15,952 nucleotides of DNA from an uncultured Actinomycetes bacterium (GTDB lineage Bacteria; Actinomycetota; Actinomycetes; Nanopelagicales; Nanopelagicaceae): positions 1 to 15,952 of the forward strand of contig CAIMUD010000081.1 of NCBI GenBank assembly GCA_903844585.1, given 5' to 3'. The position numbers and the translations under genes are program-made. Shown here piece after piece: positions 1 to 7,336 of the stretch (its first letter is position 1; each line of letters opens with the position of its first letter). The notes below the pieces were generated by a model. The model was not told the DNA's origin. It searched no databases and saw only the letters and a list, made by a program, of their open reading frames with translations.

Positions 1-549
1 CTCTGGCGCAAATGGGCCATAGCCCTCTTTATATGGAATGTTCTTTGCAGTAAGTGCCATCGTGAGATTTGTACGGCCATGGTAGGCGTGTTCGAAAACT
101 ATGACAGCAGGACGCTTAGTTGCGTGCCGCGCTATCTTGATTGCATTCTCAACAGCTTCAGCTCCTGAATTTTGCAAGATTGACTTCTTCTTATGTGTGC
201 CGGGTGTCAGGCGGTTAAGAGCCTCGCACACCTCGATATAACCCATATAAGGAGCAGTCGTGAAGTTGGTATGAGTAAATGATTGGACTGCATCGATGAC
301 GCGGCTTACAACTCGGCTTGCAGAGTTGCCCACATTTACAACGCCAATACCAGCACCCAAATCAATAATTCTGTTGCCGTCGATATCTTGAAGGATTGCA
401 TCCTGTGCTCTTTCGATGATTACAGGAATCGCCATTCCAAGTCCTGCGGGCACTGCATCGGTGCGGCGTTTAATTGCAGCCGTTGATTTAGGCCCTGGAA
501 TTTCAGTAGCCAAGTGGCGTGATTGCGGGAGGGGATCCTTTGACGTCAT
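1..549 (-). CDS. gabT: GabT-like class III aminotransferase, N-terminal part (runs off the left edge)
   Basis: This is the first 183 codons of a PLP-dependent class III (omega) aminotransferase. The best match is 4-aminobutyrate aminotransferase, which moves the amino group of GABA to 2-oxoglutarate to give succinate semialdehyde. Visible family features are the DGN..IDLGAGIGV strand near residues 57-70, NSGAEAVENAIKIAR at 127-141, which binds the PLP phosphate, and FEHAYHGRT at 152-160. The catalytic lysine lies outside the window. The ATG at 549 is chosen because a perfect TATAAT lies 6 bases before it. The gene is divergent from the decarboxylase at 608, with 58 bases between them. Related diamine or 5-aminovalerate aminotransferases cannot be excluded from this fragment, so the class is certain but the exact substrate is inferred. 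Confidence 0.85.
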   Translation of the reverse strand, partial: MTSKDPLPQSRHLATEIPGPKSTAAIKRRTDAVPAGLGMAIPVIIERAQDAILQDIDGNRIIDLGAGIGVVNVGNSASRVVSRVIDAVQSFTHTNFTTAPYMGYIEVCEALNRLTPGTHKKKSILQNSGAEAVENAIKIARHATKRPAVIVFEHAYHGRTNLTMALTAKNIPYKEGYGPFAPE

Positions 550-555
550 GCGTAA

Positions 556-561
556 ATTATA
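556..561 (-). promoter_or_regulatory. -10 element of gabT, leaderless start
   Basis: The minus strand reads TATAAT, a perfect -10 consensus, then TTACGC (6 bases), then the ATG of gabT. There is no purine-rich ribosome site. Transcription should begin at or next to the A of the ATG. No good -35 hexamer is seen at 16-18 bases upstream. Confidence 0.75.
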
Positions 562-595
562 TGCCCCAGCAAGCAAAGGTGTGGCCCAGAGAAGT

Positions 596-601
596 TAGGC
601 T
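596..601 (+). promoter_or_regulatory. -10 element of the decarboxylase gene, leaderless start
   Basis: TAGGCT is followed by TACCAA (6 bases) and the GTG start at 608. No Shine-Dalgarno sequence precedes the start. The 58-base divergent gap therefore carries two promoters facing apart. The -35 side (about 572-578, GCAAAG) is poor. Confidence 0.65.
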
Positions 602-607
602 TACCAA

Positions 608-2056
608 GTGAGTAATACAGGTGAGAACGAACTGAGAAAGAGCGCACCTCTTCTTGATGCATATCTGACTTACTTTGAAAGCTCGCGAATTCCATTTACT
701 GTTCCAGGTCACAAACAGCGCGCATCAAAGTTGGATGTGGGACTTGGAAAGGTTGTTGATGTCGATACTCCATTATTCGGCGGCTTAGATGAGATTAAAT
801 TAACAAATCAAGTTTTGGCGAAAGCAGAATCGCTCGCCGCAAAACTTTGGGGCGCTGATTTCGCCCGCTTCTCTACAGGTGGCTCAACACATGCAAACCA
901 AGCAGCAATTTTTGCCCTTGGTAAGCCTGGCGACAAAGTTGCACTCAGCCGCACATCACATCGATCTGTACTCAGCGCTCTGGTCCTTGCAGGGCTAGAA
1001 CCGCTCTGGCTCACACCCGAAATCGATTCTGCAACTGGTGTCCCGATTGGAATACCTGTGAGTGAATTTGAAAGAGTTGCTGGCCATAACCCAATTGCGT
1101 TATTGCTTACAGAGCCTGGGTATCTTGGAACGATTTCTGATATTGCACCGCTTGTTAAAGCTGCGCATAAGAAATCAATTCCTGTGATTATTGATGCTGC
1201 ATGGGGCGGGCACTTTGGATTTAGTAAATTGACTCCGCAACATGCCTTTCAGTTAGGTGCAGATGCACTTATTACTAGCGTTCATAAAGCACTTCCTGGC
1301 TACAGCGCATCTGCCCTATTACTTGCACGAACCGAGTTTTTAAGTGCTGATCGACTTGCTCAAAGTTTTGAAACCACACACACGACCTCCCCAGCAGGGG
1401 CGCCACTAGCTTCAATTGACGGTGTGCGCGCACTTCTTGAGCAGCGCGGTGATCAACTTATTTCAGATCTCGTGCTTCAGGTGGCTCAATTCAAAGAAAA
1501 AGTGCAATCAAATTTTGAACTTCCTATCTTCTTAAACCCTGCTGACTTTCCAGCAGGGCGATTTGATCCGGCCAAGATTGTTCTGCGCGCCAACCAACTT
1601 GGAGCATCAGGGGTTGAAATAGAGAACGAACTTGGAAAGGTAGGAGTTCGAGTTGAGATGGCTGATAACGACACCATCGTTTTCCTTGCAACACTTGCCG
1701 ATAGAAAAGAAGATTTCGATTCACTGGAGCGCGTACTAATTCCAATACTAAAAAGTGTTGCAAAGCCAGCTCGTGCAAGTGCTACGGCGCTGAGTTGGTC
1801 AGTTGTGCCGCAAGTGGCTATTTCAATGCGCGAGGCCTACTTTGCAGATACCGAGATGGTGAGCGCAGCAACGGCCACAGGTCGTATCTCAGCCGATTTA
1901 ATTGCGCCCTATCCCCCAGGTGTTGCAGTTGTTGCGCCAGGTGAAATTCTTACCGAACAAATAGTTACTGGCCTTAACGCCTCGATGGCGGCGGGAGTTC
2001 GAATTGCCTATGCAACTGATCCGACGCTTGCCAAATATCGCGTCGTTAAAAACTAG
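608..2056 (+). CDS. Orn/Lys/Arg decarboxylase family protein (PLP fold type I)
   Basis: This 482-residue protein belongs to the short (about 480-residue) bacterial Orn/Lys/Arg decarboxylases related to SpeA, which release CO2 from a basic amino acid to give agmatine, putrescine or cadaverine. Visible features are PFTVPGHK at about 29-36, FSTGGSTHAN at 88-97 for cofactor phosphate binding, SRTSHRSVLSAL near 114-125, the PLP-contacting IIDAAWGGH at 194-202, and the Schiff-base lysine K227 in SVHKALPG. The C-terminal part carries the family motif PYPPGVAVVAPGE. The GTG start is supported by the -10 element at 596-601. Its stop codon overlaps that of the convergent acetyltransferase. With gabT on one side and an SSAT-like acetyltransferase on the other, a diamine pathway is likely. 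The substrate cannot be read from sequence alone. Confidence 0.9.
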   Translation: MSNTGENELRKSAPLLDAYLTYFESSRIPFTVPGHKQRASKLDVGLGKVVDVDTPLFGGLDEIKLTNQVLAKAESLAAKLWGADFARFSTGGSTHANQAAIFALGKPGDKVALSRTSHRSVLSALVLAGLEPLWLTPEIDSATGVPIGIPVSEFERVAGHNPIALLLTEPGYLGTISDIAPLVKAAHKKSIPVIIDAAWGGHFGFSKLTPQHAFQLGADALITSVHKALPGYSASALLLARTEFLSADRLAQSFETTHTTSPAGAPLASIDGVRALLEQRGDQLISDLVLQVAQFKEKVQSNFELPIFLNPADFPAGRFDPAKIVLRANQLGASGVEIENELGKVGVRVEMADNDTIVFLATLADRKEDFDSLERVLIPILKSVAKPARASATALSWSVVPQVAISMREAYFADTEMVSAATATGRISADLIAPYPPGVAVVAPGEILTEQIVTGLNASMAAGVRIAYATDPTLAKYRVVKN

Positions 2057-2523
2057 TTGGCAGCGAACTTCTTTAAATCATCGCCCGAAAGTCTAAAGAC
2101 AGTCCATTCATCCATCGCTACCGCTCCGATTGATTTGTAGAAATCAATCGATGGTGCGTTCCAATCCAGAACCCACCACTGAAATCTTTCATAACCATTT
2201 TCAACGCAGAGCTTTGCAAGCACCTTCATAAATTCTTTACCAAGACCCTGCTTGCGAAATTCAGGCTGAACAAAGAGATCTTCTAAATAGATGCCAGGTT
2301 TCCCAAGCCACGTTGAGTAATTAAGGAACCAGATAGCAATTCCCACAACTTTTCCATCAACCTCTGCAACGTGACAGTGAGCGACGGGTTTCTCGCTAAA
2401 AAGTGAAGTTCGAATTGCATCCACTGTTGCCTTTGCCTCATCTGGAGCTTTCTCATAAACGGCTAATTCATATATAAGTTGATGAATAGCTTCTAAATCT
2501 TCAGGTTTTGCAAAGCGAATCAT
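2053..2523 (-). CDS. GNAT acetyltransferase, SSAT-like (polyamine/thialysine N-acetyltransferase type)
   Basis: This 156-residue single-domain GNAT protein moves an acetyl group from acetyl-CoA to an amine. It resembles the SSAT (diamine acetyltransferase) branch: AVYEKAP at 21-27, NYSTWLGKPGIYLEDLFV at 68-85, the acetyl-CoA loop RKQGLG at 90-95, and VLDWNAPSIDFYKSIGA at 118-134 with the candidate catalytic tyrosine Y129. These blocks line up with mammalian SAT1/SAT2, whose substrates are spermidine, spermine or thialysine. The ATG at 2523 is preceded at 6 bases by TATTCT and has no ribosome site. It ends tail to tail with the decarboxylase, the two stop codons sharing CTAG at 2053-2056. The fold is sure; a polyamine substrate is an inference supported by the neighbour. 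Confidence 0.88.
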   Translation of the reverse strand: MIRFAKPEDLEAIHQLIYELAVYEKAPDEAKATVDAIRTSLFSEKPVAHCHVAEVDGKVVGIAIWFLNYSTWLGKPGIYLEDLFVQPEFRKQGLGKEFMKVLAKLCVENGYERFQWWVLDWNAPSIDFYKSIGAVAMDEWTVFRLSGDDLKKFAAN

Positions 2524-2529
2524 GTCTAG

Positions 2530-2535
2530 AGAATA
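2530..2535 (-). promoter_or_regulatory. -10 element of the GNAT gene, leaderless, overlapping a terminator stem
   Basis: The minus strand reads TATTCT, then CTAGAC (6 bases), then ATG at 2523. The first two bases of the hexamer are also the last two of the hairpin that follows pstS, so termination of one unit and initiation of the next share DNA. Confidence 0.65.
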
Positions 2536-2569
2536 CAGAACCCGCCACCTTTCGGTAGCGGGTTCTGTA
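2534..2569 (-). terminator. Hairpin terminator after pstS (16-bp stem, GAAA tetraloop)
   Basis: The arms 2534-2549 and 2554-2569 form a 16-bp stem. Read on the minus strand (the pstS direction), one pair is a U-G wobble and the loop is GAAA, a stable GNRA tetraloop. It starts 19 bases after the pstS stop codon. There is no run of T after it, as is common for actinobacterial terminators. On the plus strand the stem has one mismatch and a TTTC loop, so it could also slow transcripts arriving from the decarboxylase. Confidence 0.85.
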
Positions 2570-2588
2570 ACTAGGTTAGAGAAGGGAA

Positions 2589-3677
2589 TTACTGGATTTC
2601 AGAGATAGCTGCATCAGCTAGGTCAGCAAGGTTTCCAGTCAATGGTGCATAGCCCTTTGAAACTGCATTGTTTGTTGCGCATGTTCCGAGAACATACTTG
2701 AAGAAGTCCTTCACAACAGCCTGACGCGCTGGATCCTTCTTATCTACTGATGATCCGTTTCCGTATGCGAGACCGTATGTGTAGCCAGCAAGTGTGTAAC
2801 CACCCTTAACAGCCTTAGTTGGGTCTACTGCGATAGTTCCGCGAGCACCAATTTTGAAAGCGTTATTGAAGATTGCTGTCGCAGCTGCTGTTGGAGCAAC
2901 ATATTCACCTGAATTGTTAAGGACACTTGCAACAGTTAGCTTGCGCTCTGAAGCATATGAGGTTTCTGCGTATCCAATTGAACCGTCTTTGCTTGCAACA
3001 CCATTTGCAACGCCGTCAGATCCTGATGCGCCTTGGAATATGCCAGCTGGAATTGTTCCAGGGAAAGCTGATGTGAATGTCTGCTCTCCAGCCTTAGTCC
3101 ATGTTGCTGGAACTAGCTTTGCAAGCCAGTTTGTAAGAATTCCAGTTGAACCTGACTTGTCTGAGCGGTACCACACTGTAATTGCTGTTGATGGGAGTTT
3201 TGCAACAGTTGTTACTTTCTTCTTTGTCTTCTTATTAACTGTTGTAACTGTATTGTCAGCAAGAATTGCTGCATCGTTCCAAGTTTTGATCGTTCCTGCG
3301 TAGATACCAGAAATTGTCTTGGGGCTTAGGTTTAGCGTGCCAGAATATCCATCAAGCTTTGCGAAAATTGCTAGTGGGAACTGTGTTGCTGGAACATAGA
3401 AAAAGTCTGCTGGCTTCGCATCTGTAAGTGCATATGGTGCATCTGAGAAAGCGAAATCAACTGTTCCCTTTTGGAATGCTGTACGACCTACGCCTGATCC
3501 GCCACCTGCGTAGTTAACAGTGTTACCTGTTGCAGTTTGGTATTCAGGAATACATACGTCGAGAAGGTTCTTGATAGCTGTTGAGCCTGAACCGCTAATT
3601 GTGAGTCCTGCGTGTGCTGGTGATGTTGTACCAAGTACAAGTCCAGCTGCTAGAAAAGCTGTTACTACCTTTTTCAT
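2589..3677 (-). CDS. pstS: Phosphate ABC transporter substrate-binding protein PstS
   Basis: This 362-residue protein binds inorganic phosphate outside the cell and delivers it to PstC-PstA. A Sec signal peptide is clear: MKK, a hydrophobic core, then SPAHA followed by G, giving a likely cleavage after residue 23. The mature chain begins with ISGSGSTAIKNLL, and YAGGGSGVGRTAFQKGTVDFAFSDAPY follows; both are phosphate-contact segments of PstS. No cysteine lies at the signal junction, so it is not an evident lipoprotein, and an in-frame TAA just upstream rules out a longer start. A lysine/threonine-rich insert (NKKTKKK) sits near the middle. It is the last gene of the pst group, 120 bases from pstB, with its own promoter region and a good ribosome site. 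High expression under phosphate limitation is expected. Confidence 0.95.
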   Translation of the reverse strand: MKKVVTAFLAAGLVLGTTSPAHAGLTISGSGSTAIKNLLDVCIPEYQTATGNTVNYAGGGSGVGRTAFQKGTVDFAFSDAPYALTDAKPADFFYVPATQFPLAIFAKLDGYSGTLNLSPKTISGIYAGTIKTWNDAAILADNTVTTVNKKTKKKVTTVAKLPSTAITVWYRSDKSGSTGILTNWLAKLVPATWTKAGEQTFTSAFPGTIPAGIFQGASGSDGVANGVASKDGSIGYAETSYASERKLTVASVLNNSGEYVAPTAAATAIFNNAFKIGARGTIAVDPTKAVKGGYTLAGYTYGLAYGNGSSVDKKDPARQAVVKDFFKYVLGTCATNNAVSKGYAPLTGNLADLADAAISEIQ

Positions 3678-3680
3678 TTT

Positions 3681-3687
3681 TCCCCTT
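3681..3687 (-). promoter_or_regulatory. Shine-Dalgarno site of pstS
   Basis: The minus strand reads AAGGGGA, three bases before ATG at 3677. It is notable because pstS is the one clear transcription-unit-leading gene in the window with a ribosome site instead of a leaderless start, which fits strong translation of an abundant binding protein. Confidence 0.8.
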
Positions 3688-3723
3688 AGTTAGTACTGCG
3701 TGGGGCAAAACTATGGTTCGGTA

Positions 3724-3762
3724 CTTAATAACCAGCATCTAAAAGGTTAACAATTGGCAAAG
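3724..3762 (-). promoter_or_regulatory. Candidate PHO-box and promoter of pstS
   Basis: On the minus strand CTTTGCC (3762-3756) and GTTAACC (3751-3745) are spaced 11 bases start to start. This is the period of actinobacterial PHO boxes built from GTTCACC-like direct repeats. GTTAACC is identical to one half of the element between phoU and senX3; the first half is weak. A possible -10, TATTAA at 3730-3725, lies 14 bases downstream, giving a leader of roughly 40 bases. Binding by the RegX3-like regulator is inferred. Confidence 0.5.
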
Positions 3763-3797
3763 GGTCCTTAAATATTGCCCTCTGCCGGAAAGTGCCT

Positions 3798-4637
3798 TTA
3801 GCCGAAGCGTCCCGTTACATAATCCTCAGTGCGCTTATCTTTTGGCATCGAGAAGATGTCGCTTGTAGTGGCAAATTCAACGAGCTGGCCCGGGCCACCA
3901 TCACTTAAGAAGAAGCCTGTGTAATCAGATACACGGGCGGCTTGCTGCATGTTGTGAGTAACAATGACGACCACGATTGAATCCGCCAAGTGGCGAATCG
4001 TTTCTTCAATTCGAAGAGTTGATCCTGGATCAAGGGCTGAACAAGGTTCGTCCATCAGCAAAACTTCTGGCTTTACAGCCAGTGAGCGCGCAATACAAAG
4101 TCGCTGCTGCTGGCCACCGGAAAGTGATCCACCTGCTGCACCCAAGCGATCCTTTACTTCAGCCCAAAGGCCTGCACGAGTAAGGCACTCCTCCATCAAA
4201 TCATCTTTATTTTCTGTCTTAAGTTGCGCCAACTTGAGTCCAGAGAGCACATTTTCACCGATAGTCATCGATGGAAATGGATTTGGCTTCTGAAAAACCA
4301 TTCCGACGCGAAGTCTAATTTTTGTTACATCTACACCTGATGCATAGATATCATTTCCATTTAGTAAGACTTGACCAGCCATTGCTGCGCCCGGAATAAA
4401 TTCATGCATACGGTTAAGAGTTCGAAGGAAAGTTGATTTACCGCAACCTGAAGGGCCAATGAGGGCGGTGACAGTATTTGCTGGAAAACTTAAATTTACA
4501 TCGGCGAGTGCATGATGCTTGCTAAACCAAGCATGTACACCGCGCGCTTCAAGGCCGGATCCAGCTTCAGACACGCTAATAGTTCTTGCCGCAGGAGTAA
4601 CGGAGGCAAGTGATGCTGGCTTGATTGTGTTTTCCAT
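3798..4637 (-). CDS. pstB: Phosphate ABC transporter ATP-binding protein PstB
   Basis: This is the cytoplasmic ATPase of the high-affinity phosphate importer. Counting from the ATG at 4637 (279 residues), the Walker A motif GPSGCGKST is at 61-69, followed by the PstB-typical LRTLNRMHE, a Q-loop in [12 protein letters not shown], the signature [16 protein letters not shown], Walker [14 protein letters not shown] and the H-loop [14 protein letters not shown] 30-residue N-terminal tail precedes the ABC core. An in-frame ATG at 4649, directly after the pstA stop, would add four residues. I prefer 4637 because GGAG lies at the right distance before it. The gene is in the operon phoU-pstC-pstA-pstB. 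Confidence 0.96.
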   Translation of the reverse strand: MENTIKPASLASVTPAARTISVSEAGSGLEARGVHAWFSKHHALADVNLSFPANTVTALIGPSGCGKSTFLRTLNRMHEFIPGAAMAGQVLLNGNDIYASGVDVTKIRLRVGMVFQKPNPFPSMTIGENVLSGLKLAQLKTENKDDLMEECLTRAGLWAEVKDRLGAAGGSLSGGQQQRLCIARSLAVKPEVLLMDEPCSALDPGSTLRIEETIRHLADSIVVVIVTHNMQQAARVSDYTGFFLSDGGPGQLVEFATTSDIFSMPKDKRTEDYVTGRFG

Positions 4638-4642
4638 TGTTG

Positions 4643-4646
4643 TCTC
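4643..4646 (-). promoter_or_regulatory. Shine-Dalgarno site deciding the pstB start
   Basis: The minus strand reads GGAG, then ACAACA ending next to the ATG at 4637. The site sits inside the codons that would be used by the ATG at 4649, which favours the downstream start. Confidence 0.55.
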
Positions 4647-4649
4647 CAT

Positions 4650-5705
4650 TTACTTTCTTTTTCCGCTGAGTAGTCGAGCAAATATAAAGAGGGCTAAAAC
4701 CAAGATAAGAAGAACTAGAGCGCCAGTCCATGCTCTTGAAATTGCAATATCAAGGCCGGTACGCATGAGGTTAAATGTGTAGAGCGGTAAAGCATTCATC
4801 GGCGCATCGATTGGATTCAAATGAGTTGCCGTTGACCCGAGGATTGTTAGAAGGAGTGGCGCTGTCTCTCCGGCCACACGTGCAACACCAAGAATCACGG
4901 CTGTCATAAGGCCACTGCGTGCTGTTGGAAGAACAATTCTTGCGACCGTGCGCCATTGAGTTCCACCAAGTGCAATACCAGCTTCACGTAAATCATTTGG
5001 AATTAGTTTTAAAACTTCTTCAGATGTTCTAGCTACCGTTGGGAGCATCAGGATGGATAACGCTAGCGCTCCTGCAAATCCCGAGTAGTGACCCTTTAGT
5101 CCCACGATAATCACGGAGTACACGAAGAGACCCGCAACAATTGATGGGACACCACTCATCGCCTGTACGAGAAAGCGAACGAGAGGAGAGAAGCGACCCT
5201 TAATTTCAGTCAAATAAAGAGCTGTGAGAATTCCAATCGGCACGCAAATCAAGCCTGCTATTAGAACAAGCTCGAACGTTCCGATGATCGCGTGGAGGGC
5301 ACCGCCTTCTGTGAAGGGAGCATCAGGTTGAGTTTGAGACATGTCCTTCAAAAATGTATTTATCCGAAGACCCTTTAACCCTTTAGAAATTACTGTAAAA
5401 AGAATGCTCGCAAGGGGAAGGAGTACGAGCCCGGTGGCAATATAGATAAATGAAGCAGCAGCTGTGTTTGAGATGGATTTAACTCCAGAGTTAACAATTG
5501 CATAGGCTCCATTAGCCAAAGTCGACAGAACAAGGAAAACGAATACAGTTCCGAGTTTTCCTGACAATGGGGTTACTAGGACAATTGCTGGAGCAAGAAT
5601 CAACGACCCAAGAACTATTGAAATATTGATAGCTATTTGCCCAGTGCTGGCTTTCCAGGGTCTTAAGGGCTTAATTTCCAGGGGCGTGTAAGGCAAGCTA
5701 GCCAT
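4650..5705 (-). CDS. pstA: Phosphate ABC transporter permease PstA, with N-terminal extension
   Basis: This integral membrane subunit pairs with PstC to form the phosphate channel. The BPD-type permease domain covers about 138-345, with the EAA-type coupling loop EAGIALGGTQWRTVARIVLPTARSG and the following GVARVAGETAPLL block typical of PstA. At 351 residues it is longer than the usual 280-310. The extra length is N-terminal: hydrophobic segments near 24-46 and 51-71 precede a third at 84-106, which probably corresponds to the usual first helix. The start ATG overlaps the pstC stop by one base (TAATG) and pstB follows directly, so translation is coupled. Identity is firm; the role of the extra segments is unknown. 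Confidence 0.95.
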   Translation of the reverse strand: MASLPYTPLEIKPLRPWKASTGQIAINISIVLGSLILAPAIVLVTPLSGKLGTVFVFLVLSTLANGAYAIVNSGVKSISNTAAASFIYIATGLVLLPLASILFTVISKGLKGLRINTFLKDMSQTQPDAPFTEGGALHAIIGTFELVLIAGLICVPIGILTALYLTEIKGRFSPLVRFLVQAMSGVPSIVAGLFVYSVIIVGLKGHYSGFAGALALSILMLPTVARTSEEVLKLIPNDLREAGIALGGTQWRTVARIVLPTARSGLMTAVILGVARVAGETAPLLLTILGSTATHLNPIDAPMNALPLYTFNLMRTGLDIAISRAWTGALVLLILVLALFIFARLLSGKRK

Positions 5706-6676
5706 TATTGACCACCAGTTCTTGAAGTTCTTTTCACGATAAAAGTTGATAAGAAGTTAACAATCAAAGTAATAGCAAAGAGAACAAGACCTGCGGCCAT
5801 GAGCCCTTGTAATTCATAATCGTTTGCCTCGCCAAATTTTGAAACAATCATCGAGGCAACGTTTCCGCCTGCCGAGAAGAGGATATGGAAGTTTGGAATG
5901 AAGTAAATATTGAGTACCAAATAGACCGCAACGGTCTCTCCCATTGCGCGGCCAAGTCCAAGCATTGCACCGCTGGCAATTCCACTAGAACCGTAAGGAA
6001 GAACAACCGTACGAATCATCATCCATTTTGATGAGCCAAGCGCGTATGCAGCTTGAATTCGATCCAGCGGTACCTGAGAAAATACTTCGCGTGTGATTGC
6101 GGTAATAATTGGAATAATCATTACACCAATAACAATGCCAGCAATAAATGGCGAGCGTTCGAAAATTTTCGCGGGTGCATCAAAAAGAGGGATCCATCCC
6201 AAATACTTATTTATTAACTTTGCCCAATAAACTGCGTGAGGCATCAATACAAAGAATCCCCAGAGACCGTAAATAACGGAGGGAATGGCGGCCATTAAAT
6301 CCACAAGAATTGTGAGGGGCTTTTTTATCCATTCAGGTGCGTAGTACGTAAGAAATAGCGCTGTTCCGACTGCAATAGGCAGCGCAATTAAAAGACCAAT
6401 AATTGCAATCACCAGTGTTCCGATAAGCATCGCGCCAATACCTAATTGCGCAGGTGTTCCTGCTTCTGGATCACCTGGATTCCATTCGAAACCTGTTACA
6501 AATTTGAGGCCGAAATCCTGAAATATCCCGATGCCCCTGTTAGCAAGAAATACTGTGATTAACCCCAAAACGATGAGAGAGGTGAAAGCTCCGATGGTTA
6601 CAACACGACTAAATACTCGATCTGAAAGCCGTGGAGTGGAACTTAACTCTCTCTTCTCGGGAATTGAGATAGACAT
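5705..6676 (-). CDS. pstC: Phosphate ABC transporter permease PstC
   Basis: This 323-residue membrane subunit of the phosphate importer partners with PstA. It has a short charged cytoplasmic N-terminus, a first helix at about 25-47, a periplasm-side stretch with FVTGFEWNPGDPE, and then a permease domain with about five more helices. The PstC hallmarks are ALPIAVGTALFLTYYAPEW, DLMAAIPSVIYGLWG and the coupling loop QAAYALGSSKWMMIRTVVLPYGSSGI followed by LGLGRAMGETVAVYLV. It starts three bases after the phoU stop and has no ribosome site, so it is probably translated by ribosomes arriving from phoU. Length is normal for the family. Confidence 0.96.
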   Translation of the reverse strand: MSISIPEKRELSSTPRLSDRVFSRVVTIGAFTSLIVLGLITVFLANRGIGIFQDFGLKFVTGFEWNPGDPEAGTPAQLGIGAMLIGTLVIAIIGLLIALPIAVGTALFLTYYAPEWIKKPLTILVDLMAAIPSVIYGLWGFFVLMPHAVYWAKLINKYLGWIPLFDAPAKIFERSPFIAGIVIGVMIIPIITAITREVFSQVPLDRIQAAYALGSSKWMMIRTVVLPYGSSGIASGAMLGLGRAMGETVAVYLVLNIYFIPNFHILFSAGGNVASMIVSKFGEANDYELQGLMAAGLVLFAITLIVNFLSTFIVKRTSRTGGQ

Positions 6677-6679
6677 TTT

Positions 6680-7330
6680 TTAGGCGAATGTTCCAGTTAC
6701 AAGGAAGTAGACGCGACGCGAAACTGAGACCGCATGATCACCGTATCGTTCGTAATAACGACCGAGAAGTGTTAAATCAATAGCCGATTCAATTCCTGAA
6801 TCCCATTTCATACCAATAATTGTTGAAATCAAACTCCTATGAAGCGTATCCATTTGATCGTCATCTTTTTCAACTTCTTTTGCAAGTTCCGTATCGCGAG
6901 TTGAGATTACAACGCCAGTTTTTGTTGCCATTTCTTTCGCAGCTTTACCCATCCCCTTGATAATCTCCGTCGTTTCTTGAGGAACTGCTGATGCTGGATG
7001 CCGAAGGCGCGCAACTTTTGCTACGTGGTGGGCAAGATCGCCCATACGCTCTAAATCCGCGCTCATACGAAGTGCTGTAACGAGTGCGCGTAAATCAGAT
7101 GCCACTGGTTGTTGACGCGCGATGATGTCGATAATGCGTGCATCTAATTCGTGTTGCACGTTATCTATTTGCTCATCCTCTTTAATGACTTCTTCAGCAA
7201 GTTTTAAGTCTGCACTTAAAATAGAATCTGTAGCTCTTCCAATGGAATCTGCAACCATATTCGTAAGGTCAAGCAGAGTTTGGGAAACGCCATCTAGTTC
7301 ATCTTGAAATACGGATCTAATAAGTACCAT
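6680..7330 (-). CDS. phoU: PhoU, phosphate transport and signalling regulator
   Basis: This 216-residue all-helical protein has two PhoU repeats. Each carries an ExxxD metal-binding motif on its last helix: ADLERMGDLA (E94, D98) and YYERYGDHA (E194, D198). PhoU proteins link the state of the Pst transporter to the sensor kinase and damp phosphate uptake; they act in the cytoplasm near the membrane. It leads the operon phoU-pstC-pstA-pstB, the reverse of the more familiar position after pstB, and is divergent from senX3 with 89 bases between the two starts. The start ATG is 6 bases from TAGGGT with no ribosome site, which indicates leaderless translation. Confidence 0.96.
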   Translation of the reverse strand: MVLIRSVFQDELDGVSQTLLDLTNMVADSIGRATDSILSADLKLAEEVIKEDEQIDNVQHELDARIIDIIARQQPVASDLRALVTALRMSADLERMGDLAHHVAKVARLRHPASAVPQETTEIIKGMGKAAKEMATKTGVVISTRDTELAKEVEKDDDQMDTLHRSLISTIIGMKWDSGIESAIDLTLLGRYYERYGDHAVSVSRRVYFLVTGTFA

Positions 7331-7336
7331 TCCCGC

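Noticed and set aside
2854..3303. A 149-codon open frame on the plus strand opposite pstS
   Set aside because: It lies wholly antisense to a clear pstS gene, has no recognisable domain, and arises from the codon pattern of the real gene.
3515..3531. GTTAAC and GTTACC close together inside pstS, resembling a PHO box
   Set aside because: The spacing is 9 rather than 11 bases and the site is within coding sequence, away from any start.
3761..3797. A possible hairpin terminator between pstB and pstS (GGG and CCC blocks)
   Set aside because: Only a few pairs form with a long AT-rich loop, so there is no convincing stem.
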